Below, piece after piece: positions 22,682-33,889 of a DNA stretch of 64,000 nucleotides (the first letter of the stretch is position 1; the number at the start of each line of letters is the position of its first letter). The position numbers and the translations under genes were made by a program. The stretch comes from Tolypocladium sp. Sup5 PDA-1. Taxonomy: Eukaryota > Ascomycota > Sordariomycetes > Hypocreales > Ophiocordycipitaceae. The notes below the pieces were generated by a model that saw only the letters and a program-made list of their open reading frames with translations, did no database searches and was not told where the DNA came from. The DNA lies in the NCBI GenBank assembly GCA_000750105.3, contig JPHH03000012.1, positions 558,001-622,000 of the forward strand. The letters run 5' to 3'.

Positions 22682-25209
22682 TGAGGTGGTAATACCCCCC
22701 AGCCTCCCCTCAGAGCCTCCGGCATCCTGACCTGACGGCGTCGCCTCGCTCGCCATGCAGAAGCCCGCGGCTGTGACAGGTAGAGCGAACGAAGACACAG
22801 CTCACACAGGAAGCATGCACGCCCCAGTCAAGTCGCCTGTTTGCTGAAGAATAAGGCTGCTTGTTGAGTTTCGTAGCAGCTATCCAAGCAACACGAGGCC
22901 TGCCACGTCCCCTCTCCCGGAGCCCGAGCTGGTCCTACGGCCTGACCAACACCACGTCTGGGGCCTGGCTGCCTCGGCCTTACGAGGCCACGAAGCGTGA
23001 GCAAATGTGAGGGGCCTCTGCTCACAGCGACAGTCTCAACAACCATGCCAACCAGGTTGCAGCAACCGCGTCTATTGGTCCCAGCTGTGCGGCTCAGGCG
23101 GGTAGTCTTGGCCACTATTCGCCCACTTGGATGCCCTCCAGTTCACGTACCCAATAGACGCGTGCTCCGCTACACCATTGCCCGCATGAAACCTCAAGCA
23201 CGCGTGACAACGCATTCTGACAAGCGGAGCCAGCCCGTCCGAAGTAGCTTCTTGCTCTCAACTGCTTGACAAGCAGACAAAGTCCGAACTCACACTGTGC
23301 TGCGCCCATAGCAAGTACCCAGCCCAGTCACCGCCTTGACTCCAACCACGGCTACCGGCGTATCGCCAGCCTGTGTTGGCGGAATTTGAGCCTCACGTCC
23401 CCAAACCCCTTTCTTCCGAATATGACGAGCCAATAAAACTGGCCTTGATTCTCTTATGCAGGCAAGGCCAGCGCTACCGGTGCTTCAATCAGACCAACAA
23501 GTCGGTTGGCTTGGAGTCCGTACCTATGTATACCGAGGGCGGAGAGTCCGCGTTACCGTGCTTCTCTGCGCTGCCGTGAGACTGTATGGCGGTGCCTGAA
23601 CTCGATCTGATGGAATGCCCTCACGTTGCGATGGCTAGCAGCACCAGGTCACCTCCAGACCGCCACGACTTGAGTCCATTACATTTGAACTCAAGCCATC
23701 ATGCAGCCACGCTTCATCCCTACGCCCAAGCGGTTGCCACTTACCACAAGGCCAGCTGGGACAGGTCTAGTCGCCGCGGCAGCGGCAATTCCAGGCGCTT
23801 ACAGCCAGCTAGACCCCAAATCGAAACACTTACATCATGGAAAGCATCCCACAAGAGGTAGGCTGGAGTAAGATCGCGCTTATCGGCAGTGACTGTGCCA
23901 TATGCGTCGTGTCGCTTGTCTAAACCAGGAGATGAACGGCTGCACATCGCTTATATATCCAGACCAGGTCACCCACTCGGCTAGTCGTGAAGGGGGAACA
24001 TACCAAGGGGGAACAGATCTGTGTCAACTTTTGCTATCTTGCGAGCCTTCCTCTACGGCCATTTAGCTTACTTCGAGAACTAGGAGAATAGCCCAACTCT
24101 ATCCCAAGCTCAGTGCCCCTTGCCCTTGAAGTCACCTTCAAGACGGAATCTCCTTGGTGGCATTTGGGCCAACATCCTCCAAGTTCTCCCTGTCACTGAC
24201 GCGATCTCAACCAAACCAGGGGCGGCGTGTTTCGTTTTGACTGTCAACGATTAGTGAACAGCCATGTCATAGTTAAGAGGTTTCCGCATACTTGACCAGA
24301 GTCATGATACCAGCATCATTCTCGTCGGCATGGCCCCACAACACTGTGAGGGTGCTGCCGACACAGGGCTCGCGAGAGAAAGATGCTGTTTTGGCATTAC
24401 CCTTGGCATGGATCAGCATGTAGCACGATTTCGGGTGGTAGTCCTCGCTCGTGATGTGAAATCCCGTCTATATTTCTCCCTCCTCGGGAATTCCTATAAG
24501 CGCGGTGAGAAACGGCTCTCCTGAATTCGTCTCACCAAGAACTACACTTACTCCTTGTCACATTTTGAGTGCCCAGTTTGGTGCGTTGGCGAGGTCCTTC
24601 TCCTCGTCGCGCTTCATATTCAACAAAGTGCAAGGTTCACCATGTGGATCCGACAAACGTATCAGAAATCCATGACCAGCATGGCTGAGGGCGAGTGTGC
24701 AAAGAAGGCTCTGGAACTTCATGTTTGCCAGGCGCTAAGAAGAGTTAGGTGAATGGTCAGAGAGTCAGCATCTATGATCAGTTGACAACCCATCTCCTTC
24801 TTTATAGTTCCTCTGATGTCGCCATGGCGTGACATTGTCATCCTTCACAGCCGGCTATTTGCGTAGGTACCCAGTATCACACCCGTCAGGTAACTCAGCG
24901 TTCACTCGTACCCAAGCATGTTCCAGGTCGAGCCATAAAGCAGGAAGTCTGTGTGTTCCAGTCTACATCAAACAAGAAGTGACACGAACCGAGAGCACAT
25001 AGTGGAACGAATACACGGGACGGGAGCCCCTGTGAGTCTGTAACTAAGTTACTCGCTCACGGTGGATTGCTTGTCAACATTGATTTCTTGCAAAACGACC
25101 ATAGCTGAGCAACGTGACGTTCGGAGTCACCTGGAATAGTTGCACACTGGAAGGGGAGAAAGTACCCGCATGAATCATCGTTAACGCCCGTAGAGAGTGA
25201 TCGCATGCT

Positions 25210-25220
25210 GTACTCCGTAC
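25210..25220. promoter_or_regulatory. Recurring 11-bp motif GTACTCCGTAC
   Basis: Exact copy of a quasi-palindrome that also occurs at 42094-42104 (reverse complement) and 63466-63476, with the variant GTACTTCGTAC at 38370, 42350 and 48285. Function unknown. Confidence 0.5.
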
Positions 25221-27086
25221 CATGATAACCACGGCCAGAATCTCCGCGATATGGAGAACCTTAACGGACACGAGCGTGGTGAACCTGCCACTCCGCTACA
25301 TTTCATCAATTCTCCGCGGAGTCAACGGACCCACCCGAGCGGGGTGTTGTGGGGTCACAATCTGGGCTGTCCCGAGATTCCCGACAAGCCAGCGGAGCCA
25401 CACAGCTCCCGCCTCTACGAGTAGTGTCAGAAACGTCGTCGGTACCCAACGGCGCACCATTGCCCTCTTCAACGGCTTCTGGGTAAACAGAGTGGGAAGA
25501 GCCCAGATGGCCTCGGGAATTACGAAGGGGCGGTTTGTAATTTTGCCGAGCACCTTGCATTTCCACGTCATGCAGCCTGTGCTTCCCATCACCCGTCCGT
25601 GCTTTGGCGGGGAAGCGGGCCAAGCAGGATAGCCGCGCTGGCGGTTATTCAGAATTGCTACAGTAGTGCAGGCGGTGGAGGCCGCTAGATGCACAGGGCG
25701 CACCCGGCACAAGCTTGACAGGGCTTCACTATTCCCGCGGAGCCAGCCATCAGATTGCTTGGCCGTTGAGGTTTCGCACGGGCTGGCTGTTCCACAATGG
25801 AGAGAAGGTTGAAGCCTCGCCCCGAGAGGAATGGCCTGGAAGGTGTGACTGGGAGGGCGTTTTGCCCGGTGCAAACAAAACCCTCAGATACCTACCCAGA
25901 CAGGCGTTGGTTGTGATTTGTTTCCTCCCTAAGTCGGATCTTTGCCGAGATGGCACAGGTCAGTTCGGGCCAAGACACAGACAGACGGGAAGTAAGAGGG
26001 TGCGGACGCAGCCGGTCTTGCATCCATCTTCCGCAGGTACCATTGGTATGTCTGAGCATGTGAGCAAGCAAATCAAGAAGGTGCGAGGGTCGCGACAACA
26101 TGTCACAGAGTTTGTACGAAGTATATCTATCCGTAAGGCACGGAGTACATGCCACTCCCTCTCGAAGGTGTGTGGCTACAATCGCGTCATCCAAGGAAAG
26201 GCGGCGGGCCACGCAGCTTCCCCATCTTGGGCAGGTACGCTGTACTGGAGGCACATGTACCTTGGGTACCTGGGCAGTGCGGGAGTGGAAACTGCTTGAC
26301 TGCATCTTCAACAGACCGACCTCAGGGAGGGTCGCATTGTCGGCTGGCGTCAGACCAGCATTCACCTGCCAGCGACCACTCAGCAGTCTCCATGCCTCAA
26401 TCTTCCGTCCGTTCAGCCCCCACCGCTTTGCAGATGCAGCGTCCAACGAGCCACTCACAGACGTGCCTTTTCGCGGCCAGGGCGAGATCCCGCTGGTGGG
26501 CACGGCAAGCCGTTGTTTCCCGCCGCATGATTGGCCTGGGTGACAGGGGACGCCTGGTCTGGGCGTCTAAAACGTTCCCTCACTGCCTCCCTTGTCTCCA
26601 TGACCAGGCAAACTGCTGTCATGTCGACCACCGATGCTACGCTGCTTCCGCTGCGTAATGGCCGCCCATCGAAGGTAGAGTTCACTAATGCTGATCGGTG
26701 TTGTTGGCTCTGTTGGTTCCAGTTTCGCAAGCAGCATGGAGGCTGGCGGGTTCGGAAGCTCGCCACGGCGTACGAGGCACCAAGGTACCTTGGGAGATGG
26801 CGAGCGAGTCCTGCATCGCTTCTGCCGTCCATGCCGCACCCCACCGCATCACGTCGCACAGGATGTAGTGGCTGGCATATAACCATCCAGAAGCTGCTCA
26901 GCCTGCGGGGGGCTCCGAGCCTCATTTCTCGTCTCTTCTGGCCTCGATTGACCAGACGTCTTCTGTCTTCCTCTTGGTGAAGGACTGACAGGAATCCATC
27001 GCTTGCCATGTAAGATAACATCGGACGATGCAGTGCTCGATAACGTCTCCTCCTTCCGTGTGCCTCGAGCTTCTACCACGGCCAAC

Positions 27087-28809
27087 ATGAAACCTTCACC
27101 AAATTCCGTCCTGTTCCTTTTGTTTGCCATTAGCCGTGCCGTCCTGGCCCTCGAAGTTACGCCGGGCTCGCATTGTGCCGAATCTTGTTTGGATTCGCCA
27201 GCTGGAAACCCGTTCAAAGCCTCCGACTCGACGACAAAGTCGACGGACGTCAGTTGCAAGGACCTCGACTACTCGACCACCGACACGGGCATCAAGTTCA
27301 GGAAATGCTTAGAATGTCTGCAGACGAGCAAAAAGGTCGACAATGAAGAGTCTGATCTGAAGTGGTATATATGTAAGTGGCCACGGACTATGGGCTGCGA
27401 TGCGATTCCGTGCGCGCCCAACACTTACCAAATGTCCAGACAACCTGCGATACACCATCACCACGTGTCTCTTCTCCGAACCTGCAGCACCACCGAATGG
27501 CACTGTTCACTCGCCATGCGACGTCGGCCAGGCGTGCAAACCTTTGAAAGCGCCGATGACGAACGATGGTGTCAAACCTGTACCAAACAACACCTGGGGC
27601 TACTGCACTGCCAATGATGGAGTATTCATGGGATCAAACCTCTCGCCCTGCATCAGCTGCCTTCAGGCGACCGAGGGCGAGGCGTACCTCTCCAATTGTA
27701 TGGCCCTCCATTGGCGCGTCTCACTCGACACCAAGCTAACTTGTCACACAGTCATGACGGCTCTGGAAGCTGGCTGCAAACAAGATCCGGAAGATGGCCA
27801 CATCTTGGGCATCAGCGGCAGCGTCTTTTCCACTAATGCCATCAACATCACGGACCCCTCCGCCGAGAGCAAAGACAACCAAGGAGGCAGCCTACCCCCT
27901 AGTGCCATCGCTGGTATTGTTATCGGCGTCGTATTTGTGTTCCTGGCTGCCGCTGCTCTGTTCACTGTCCACTGGCGTCGCGAGAAGACCTTCAACGATT
28001 GGGATCATGCTAAATACTACGGAAGCCACTCGGCCTCTCCTGGCTCCTATCTGCCCCGCGGCGACGTGAAACTGTCCCAAGCATACCGTCGATACTACAC
28101 GGGGAACGCGTTCAACGACAAAGCGGCACCTTACACGGGGAACGCGTTCAACGACAGAGCGGCACCTCCGTACACTTCATCAGGCGATTACTACGACCAC
28201 GTAGAAGCTGAGATTCAGGCCTCGGGAAGGAATCATGCTTCTGATCCTCGTTCCCGGAACCGCAGGCCAGGCAGTGACTTGCCTACGCACATAGCGTACA
28301 GGCCCCAAACAGTTTCTCGGGCGGCAAGTCAAGCCAGCCCAGTGCGACCGCCATCGCCGCCTGCTGCTGCTCACAAACCGGAGAGGACCAATACGCCAGA
28401 CTCGTTTGCAGTGCAGGCATATCTCACGGCAGCTGAAGACTCCGCTCGGCTGGCTGCCCAAGCGCCTCCCCCAGCTCCGGAGCCGAAGCCGCGGGTGAGC
28501 CGGATCCCAAAAATCCCTTCCCTCACCCTCCCATCTCTGCCCAAACTGCGGATCCCGAAGAAGTACAAGTTTGTGAAGACTTCACACGAAACAATGACTC
28601 CCGGAGGTGTACATCGAGGGCACGAAATGGATATCTCAGACCCGGTCATGAACCAAGACGCCAGGTTCCATGATAGACCAATCGGTGGGCCCGCGGCTGT
28701 GCCCAGAGAGCGGCCGCGGAGTCCAAGGCAGCAGGACATCATCTACTACAACGACGAATACATCGAGGTGCCACTGCGGAGCGGCAAGAGCACACTCTAC
28801 GGATACTGA
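27087..28809 (+). CDS. Cysteine-rich single-pass membrane protein, paralog C
   Basis: Exons 27087-27372, 27440-27697 and 27752-28809 give 533 residues, the longest of the three paralogs. A signal peptide (MKPSPNSVLFLLFAISRAVLA) leads into LEVTPGSHCAESC, then FRKCLECLQ, YNLRYTITTCLF, GYCTANDGVFMGSN, CISCLQATEGEAYLSN and ALEAGCKQDPEDG. A membrane helix (AIAGIVIGVVFVFLAAAALF) is followed by HWRREK and a long Pro-rich cytoplasmic tail. The tail carries a 36-bp tandem duplication encoding YTGNAFND[KR]AAP. Both introns occupy the same codon positions as in paralog A. The gene points the opposite way from A and B and is flanked upstream by 5 kb without genes. Function unknown. Confidence 0.85.
28096..28167 (+). 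repeat. 36-bp tandem duplication inside paralog C
   Basis: Two adjacent 36-bp units (28096-28131 and 28132-28167) differ at a single base, changing Lys to Arg. Each encodes the twelve residues YTGNAFND[KR]AAP, so the duplication keeps frame. The near identity implies a recent event or conversion. The GNAF core recurs at the very C-terminus of paralog B. Confidence 0.9.
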
Positions 28810-29103
28810 GGGAAGACGAAGAAAGCGGCATTCAACAACGTACTAGAACGTATCGCTCATTCGCAACGATGGCTGCTGACGGAGCAGGCGCGGGATTTGG
28901 CTATTATTTGGAATATAAAACGGCTGTCTGGCAGCAGGGATTCTGGTGTTATGGATCATGGGACATAGTTACACTGCGATACCACAGTCACTACGCTTGG
29001 GACAGGAATTGGGATGGCGTCAAGGTAAATATCATAAGGCTTCAATTCTCTTACTATAAGGGCCAACTTGCTACTTCTACATCGTGATGAACACGGACAG
29101 CCC

Positions 29104-30290
29104 TCAACCAAGCCGCTGCCCACGGCCTCTCGTACGCCAAGAGTCTGGCAAGGGCCCCCTCGAAGCGCCAGTGCTCCGGCCAGACGCCTGATCCTGCGAG
29201 CGAATGCCAGCAGCTCCCGCCACAGTACTCTGCGCTGATCCCACAGCCCGGACCGCTGTCGAAAGGAACGCGGGAGTGGGGATGATATTCCTTCCGCCAC
29301 CGTACTCGGGCCAGATCCTCGTCAAAAAGTCATACAAGTGAGCCGCGACCAGGCCCTGGACCTGCAGTAGCATGCTCGCGACGCCGCCGGGGAAGACCAG
29401 GTTGATGAGGAGCATGGCGTAAGGGGTCAGCTGGGCGGGGATGGTGATGAACATGAAGCTGACTTTCATCCCCCGCTGGTCCTGGGTCACGGTGTAGCAC
29501 ATTGCCAGGATCAAGGCCTGGAGGAAGCTGACGTAGCCGAAGCCAGTCAAGTAGTTTATGGTCTGAAGCTGGAGTCAGCCTCGAACCCTTCTACGCGTTG
29601 AAAAAGATATTCAAGTGGGAAAGAAATGTAGGAGCTCATAAAAAACCACTTGAGTGAATAGAGGATCACACAAGCCATCCATAAGACATCCACCATGCCC
29701 ACACCGCAGAACAGTCCTGATTTTGCGAATGATGGACTGTCCGAAGTGCAGGGGTACTCTTCCTCATTTTCAGGAACCGTGATAGCTGTGGAGGCAATAC
29801 ACTATCCGGGCAGATAGATGAGGTGTGGTTGATACAGCAAAGATTGGGAGATGCACAAGGGTCGCGAAAGCAGAGATGGGTGGGCAGAGCATAGGCATGA
29901 GCTTACCATGATGGTTCCACCGACGAACATCAGGTACCAGACCAGATCCTCCTTGCGCGGGAATCGGGGGTTGCCGATCTCCAGCTGACTCAGATAGGAG
30001 TAGACGAAGTACGTGTCAAACAGCAGGCTCAGCTTGGGGCCGGTGAGCAGAAACGCCGTTCCGAAGCGCCAGAGCTGGGGCGGCATCTTCCATATGAGCT
30101 GTGGGTAGAAGACGAACCACCAGCCGGGTATGAGGCCTAGACGGACGCCGATGGACGAGAGGAACACAGCGGTCGCAAGAGTCCTGCAGCGAGATAGGTT
30201 AGCTAGATGCCTCTGCGGGATTGGAATGAGGGATGCCCACCTGGACAATGGTGGCGATTGCCAGTAGCTCTCAAGAGATAGCTCCGCCAT
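29104..30290 (-). CDS. DER1: Derlin (DER1 family ER-associated degradation protein)
   Basis: Exons 30290-30241, 30183-29907 and 29562-29104 give 261 residues. MAELSLESYWQSPPLSR is a derlin-type N-terminus. FYPQLIWKMPPQLWRFGTAFLLTGPKLSLLFDTYF and the QALILAMCYTVTQDQRGMKVSF and GLVAAHLYDFLTRIWPEYGGGRN blocks are diagnostic of the rhomboid-like derlin fold with several membrane helices. Derlins help retrotranslocate misfolded proteins from the ER membrane for Cdc48-dependent degradation. The C-terminal tail is hydrophilic with many Arg and Ser. Intron 2 is 344 nt, several times longer than the other introns here; both its borders are canonical (GTAAGC, CTTCAG) and the join is in phase 0. Confidence 0.9.
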
Positions 30291-30846
30291 GACGGGCAAC
30301 TTTGCTCAAGAAGCAGCGCAACGCACAACTATGTGATGCTGCAGAATCCGGGCGTAGCAGAAAAATCAACCGAAAGCAGCTTTAGCGGCAGGTTTGGGAC
30401 AGAGCACCATATACGACGGCACCAGGCAACGAGGCTGGCGTGGTCATTGTTGGTGGTGTCGTGTCATCTTCGGGGAGAGGATGGACGAGCAATCAGAGAA
30501 AAGAGTTTGCTCGCCGCTGGTGGTGCAGATATATGTGGCAGGACAGAGCCTCCACTATTCCAGTAAGGGAGGTGAGTGCTCTTAGCGGGGTACTGTGGGC
30601 CAGCCCGCGAGCCTACCCTGCACCGAGCTGGGAGCTCAGCTCATGTCATGATCACGGAAGCTCGGCCGACACGGCTCTGATGAACTGCTCATACGACGGC
30701 TGCTCTTCGAGATAGGAGCGGCATGAATTTTCATCAGAAAAAAACATTGGATTGATTTTTTTATTCCCCCCGAGACTCCAGCGACTCGGATACCCAGACC
30801 CCATTGACACCTAACAACAATCCGTGTGACGTATTTGGACGGCAAC
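30291..30846. other. Divergent promoter region, derlin / small membrane protein
   Basis: This 556-bp stretch lies between two divergent starts. I see no ORF worth calling. Confidence 0.5.
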
Positions 30847-31247
30847 ATGGTCAACATAAAATCACACGATGTGATGAAGAGCGACGAGGCCAACGACGCC
30901 GCCTGGGAAGCCGGCAAGGGAGCCCTCATCGGAGCAGCTAAATGGGGAGCCGGCGCCGCTATATTAGGTGCAGCTGGCTACGTCTGGTCGCCGATATACA
31001 GAGCAACCACGATTCAGTTCAAAGTGTAAGGCAGCATGACACTCGGCCCACCTCACGTGGCAAAACAGCTTACATGCTTCGATGCAGATACCTTCAAATG
31101 TCCGGCATGGTATTTGGAGGCATGATTGAGGCGGATTGGCGCTTGAGGCAGCACGAGTACCAGATGAGGATGCAGAGGCGGTGGCTCAGGGAAAAGGCAA
31201 AGTGGGATCGGTATGAGGAGGAGTTTTCGGAAAAGAACAACAAATGA
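30847..31247 (+). CDS. Small conserved-looking membrane protein, possibly mitochondrial (Rcf2-N-terminus-like)
   Basis: Exons 30847-31025 and 31088-31247 give 112 residues. The start MVNIKSHDVMKSDEANDAAWEAGKG is followed by a Gly/Ala-rich hydrophobic stretch (AAKWGAGAAILGAAGYVW), then YRATTIQFKVYLQMSGMVFGGMIEADWRLRQHEY and a charged C-terminus. The pattern of short N-terminus, small-residue helix, YRxxTIxFK, second weak helix with FGGMI-ADxR resembles small fungal proteins related to the N-terminal half of the respiratory supercomplex factor Rcf2. That assignment is recalled and tentative; the gene structure itself is well supported by canonical splice sites and exact frame. Confidence 0.65.
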
Positions 31248-31414
31248 CCGGACGCAATAATTGTAACATCAATCATCATACAAGGCCATTGAGCCAAATG
31301 TGGAACCGTCATCTCCCGGCGATGCCACGTCTGTACATAGCTCACTACCTGAAATACGACCATTTCAACTCCAACGCCAATCATGCAACCGCTGCCCGTC
31401 TCCGTGTTTCCACC

Positions 31415-32584
31415 TCATTTCGCAGCAAACTTTTTCGGATCCATGTTGATCTTGCAGAGCCGCGCGACGCACCCGCTCAGCTGGAGCAGCGTCTGCACAC
31501 CCTCCAGGATCTTCATATGCGTGAAGCCAATCTCCTTGATAAACTCGAGCTTCGAATGCTCGCTCAGCGTCGGGATGGTCTTGGTCACCTTGAACATAGT
31601 GCTGATGATGTCGTGGCTAGAGTATCCCAGATCCCACAGCTCGCGCAGCGTATCCAACGCCGAGTCCACGTTGCCCTCGTAGCATGCCTTGAGCATGGCC
31701 TGGACCTTGATGGGGTGCGGCGAGTCGACGACCTTGAAGACATTGTCGCCTGATACGAAGCCGAAGCCGGCGAATGTGGATTGCAGGTTGTTGATGGCCT
31801 GTCGCATGTCGCCTTCGGCGCTGAAGACAAGCGCTGCCAGGCCGTCGTCGCTGTATTCGACCTTTTCCGCCTCGATGATTTGTAGCAACCGCTTGACGAC
31901 TTGCGCGTCGGTGAGCTTCGCGTACCGGAGGATGGCGCATCGTGATTGCAGCGGCTCGATGATTTTGTTGGATTGGTTGCACGCAAAAGCGAATCTCGTC
32001 GTGTTGGAGTAGATTTCCATCGTCCGTCGTAGGGCTTGTTGCGCGCCAGACGTCATGCTGTCGGCTTCGTCGAGGATGACCAGTTTGTGTCTGCCAGCCG
32101 GTAGGGTGACCTTCTTCTGCGCAAACCCCTTGATTCGGTTGCGGACGACGTCGATACCTGGGTGAAGCATTAGAGCGCGCCAATTGCCACTGCATCGGTT
32201 TAGCCATACCTCGCTCGTCACTGGCATTGAGCTCCAGAACCGCCTCCTTGTACGAGTCTCCCAGCATTTGCCGAGCCAGGCACAACACGCTCGTCGTCTT
32301 TCCGATACCCGGCATGCCAGAGATGATGACATGCGGCATGTTTCCCTCCTTGGCGATAATCTTCAATCGCTCAATCGTTTCCGTGTTGCCGACGACGTCG
32401 TCTAGAAAGACGGGACGGTACTTTTCGACCCTGTCCAACATGTCAACGGTTGTCGTTCACGCTGGCACGGGACCTCCTACCATGGTAGCTCGTAAGTAGC
32501 GGAGCCATTGGAAGACGCAGTAAGAGCTGCCTTTGACGCCGCGGTCGAGGACTCGCCCTTTTCTTCGGCTTTCGCTGAGGGCAT
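31415..32584 (-). CDS. RFC4: Replication factor C subunit (yeast Rfc4 / human RFC2 type)
   Basis: Exons 32584-32481, 32430-32210 and 32157-31415 give 355 residues. Walker A is GMPGIGKT (73-80), Walker B is in LVILDEADSMT, and the SRC motif is in PLQSRCAILRY. NASDERGIDVVRNRIKGFAQKKVTLP, TRFAFACNQSNKIIEPLQSRC and EGDMRQAINNLQSTFAG match the Rfc4 clamp-loader subunit closely along their length. The complex loads PCNA onto primer-template junctions. The N-terminal 30 residues are a Ser/Ala-rich extension. Intron 1 falls inside the Trp codon of PWVEKYRP. The gene diverges from FCF1 across 314 bp. Confidence 0.96.
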
Positions 32585-32898
32585 TTTGATAGAGATTTGG
32601 TGATGATGGTCGATATCACTTTACGCGCCCTGGAAGACGCGTCGTGAAGGGCGTCTAGGCTGGCGGGTTCAGATGGTCCGTGCACACCGCCCGGCCACCG
32701 CCTTGGCTTATCGGCGGCAAAACTGTCGCTGCCACCAACTTTTTTTACGACCCGCCACGGATGGCAGGCAGAGAACCATCAACAGCACAACAAACCTCTT
32801 GCGACGAGACACCCCGGGCGCATTGCCTTTCAATTACCCGCGCCGACCGAAACACTATACCAAGCCTTGAATCCGACAAATCCCCCCAAGCCGGCGCC
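32585..32898. promoter_or_regulatory. Bidirectional RFC4/FCF1 promoter
   Basis: This 314-bp stretch separates two divergent starts. GCGACGAG at 32801-32808 differs by one base from the yeast PAC element GCGATGAG; a T-run lies at about 32740-32746. The regulatory reading is inference. Confidence 0.4.
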
Positions 32899-33573
32899 AT
32901 GGGTGTCGCCAAAAAGACGAGAAAATTCGGCCAGGTGAGCCGCACCTTATCGATAAGCCCTGCGCCTGGGGTCTGAGATTCGAGACGAACTGACACTTTG
33001 GAATCGCAGGTCAAGCGGGTAATAGGGCAGCGCGATGCCCGGCTGAAGGTCAACAAGGAAAAGGCAGAGCTGGAAGCCAAGGCCAAGGCCAAGACCAAGA
33101 CGGCCAACGGCGAGCTCGTCCGCGAGGCGCCCCAGATGCCCAGCAACATGTTCTTCCAGCACAACACGGCCCTCGTGCCGCCGTACAACGTCCTCGTCGA
33201 CACCAACTTCCTCTCGCACACGGTCCAGCGCAAGCTCTCGATGCTCGAGTCCATGATGGACTGCCTGTACGCAAAGTGCAACCCCATCATCACGTCGTGC
33301 GTCATGGCCGAGCTGGAGAAGCTGGGGCCCAAGTACCGGCTCGCGCTGCGCGTGGCGAGGGACGAGCGCTGGCAGCGCCTCGAGTGCGACCACAAGGGCG
33401 TCTACGCCGACGACTGCCTCGTGGACCGGGTGTCGAAGAATAGGATATACATTGTCGGGACCAACGACAAGGCGCTGAAGCAGCGGTTACGGAAGATTCC
33501 CGGTGTGCCGCTGATGAGCGTCGCGAGGGGCAAGTACGTGATTGAGCGGTTACCGAATGCGCCGGACTCTTAG
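32899..33573 (+). CDS. FCF1: FCF1/UTP24 PIN-domain pre-rRNA nuclease
   Basis: A 36-nt exon (32899-32934) joined to 33010-33573 across a 75-nt intron gives 199 residues; yeast Fcf1 has 189. The first exon encodes exactly MGVAKKTRKFGQ. The PIN domain starts near PPYNVLVDTNFL, with the first metal-binding Asp at residue 76; further acidic positions lie in MAELEKLGP, VYADDCLVD and VGTNDKALKQRLRKIPGVP. Fcf1/Utp24 is the small-subunit processome nuclease thought to cleave at sites A1 and A2. It diverges from RFC4. Confidence 0.96.
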
Positions 33574-33889
33574 GGAATGCAGTAACTGGAGTTTAAGCGA
33601 TTTACAATTCATTTTACGGTGCTGCGTTGCTCTGTGATTGTGTCTTGTCGAAGTCGTGATGATATGGAGTTTAGCGCACTAAACACCGAACGACTGGGTC
33701 CTTGCGACGTTAGACGGATCCGTCCTGCTTCTGACGTCTAAACCTCAACTCATTTATCGACGTTGAACTTCTGTAACAAAGATCTCACGTGTACCCCACT
33801 CTGCGAATATCGAAGCTGACCCAAGTCCCCATCGCATCTCTATTAGCCAACACGCTCCTCCTACAAGAACACCGCGACCGCCAGCATCC
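33574..33889. other. Intergenic region, FCF1 3' end to Zn2Cys6 gene promoter
   Basis: This 316-bp stretch contains no gene. Confidence 0.5.

Larger units (their letters stand above)
21927..27086. other. 5.2-kb gene-free stretch
   Basis: No frame here has a recognisable domain, a signal peptide or intron-joined continuity. The largest frames (25715-26299 plus, 25892-26503 minus, 26455-27021 minus) overlap each other on opposite strands and look random. Present are an imperfect hairpin at 22661-22681 and copies of the GTACTCCGTAC-type motif at 25210-25220 and, with one mismatch, near 26114. The right end should carry the paralog C promoter, with a TATATAA-like sequence near 26875-26882. Confidence 0.5.

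Noticed and set aside
25892..26503. 203-codon minus-strand frame, and the overlapping 194-codon plus-strand frame at 25715-26299
   Set aside because: Mutually overlapping on opposite strands with no domain; neither can be favoured.
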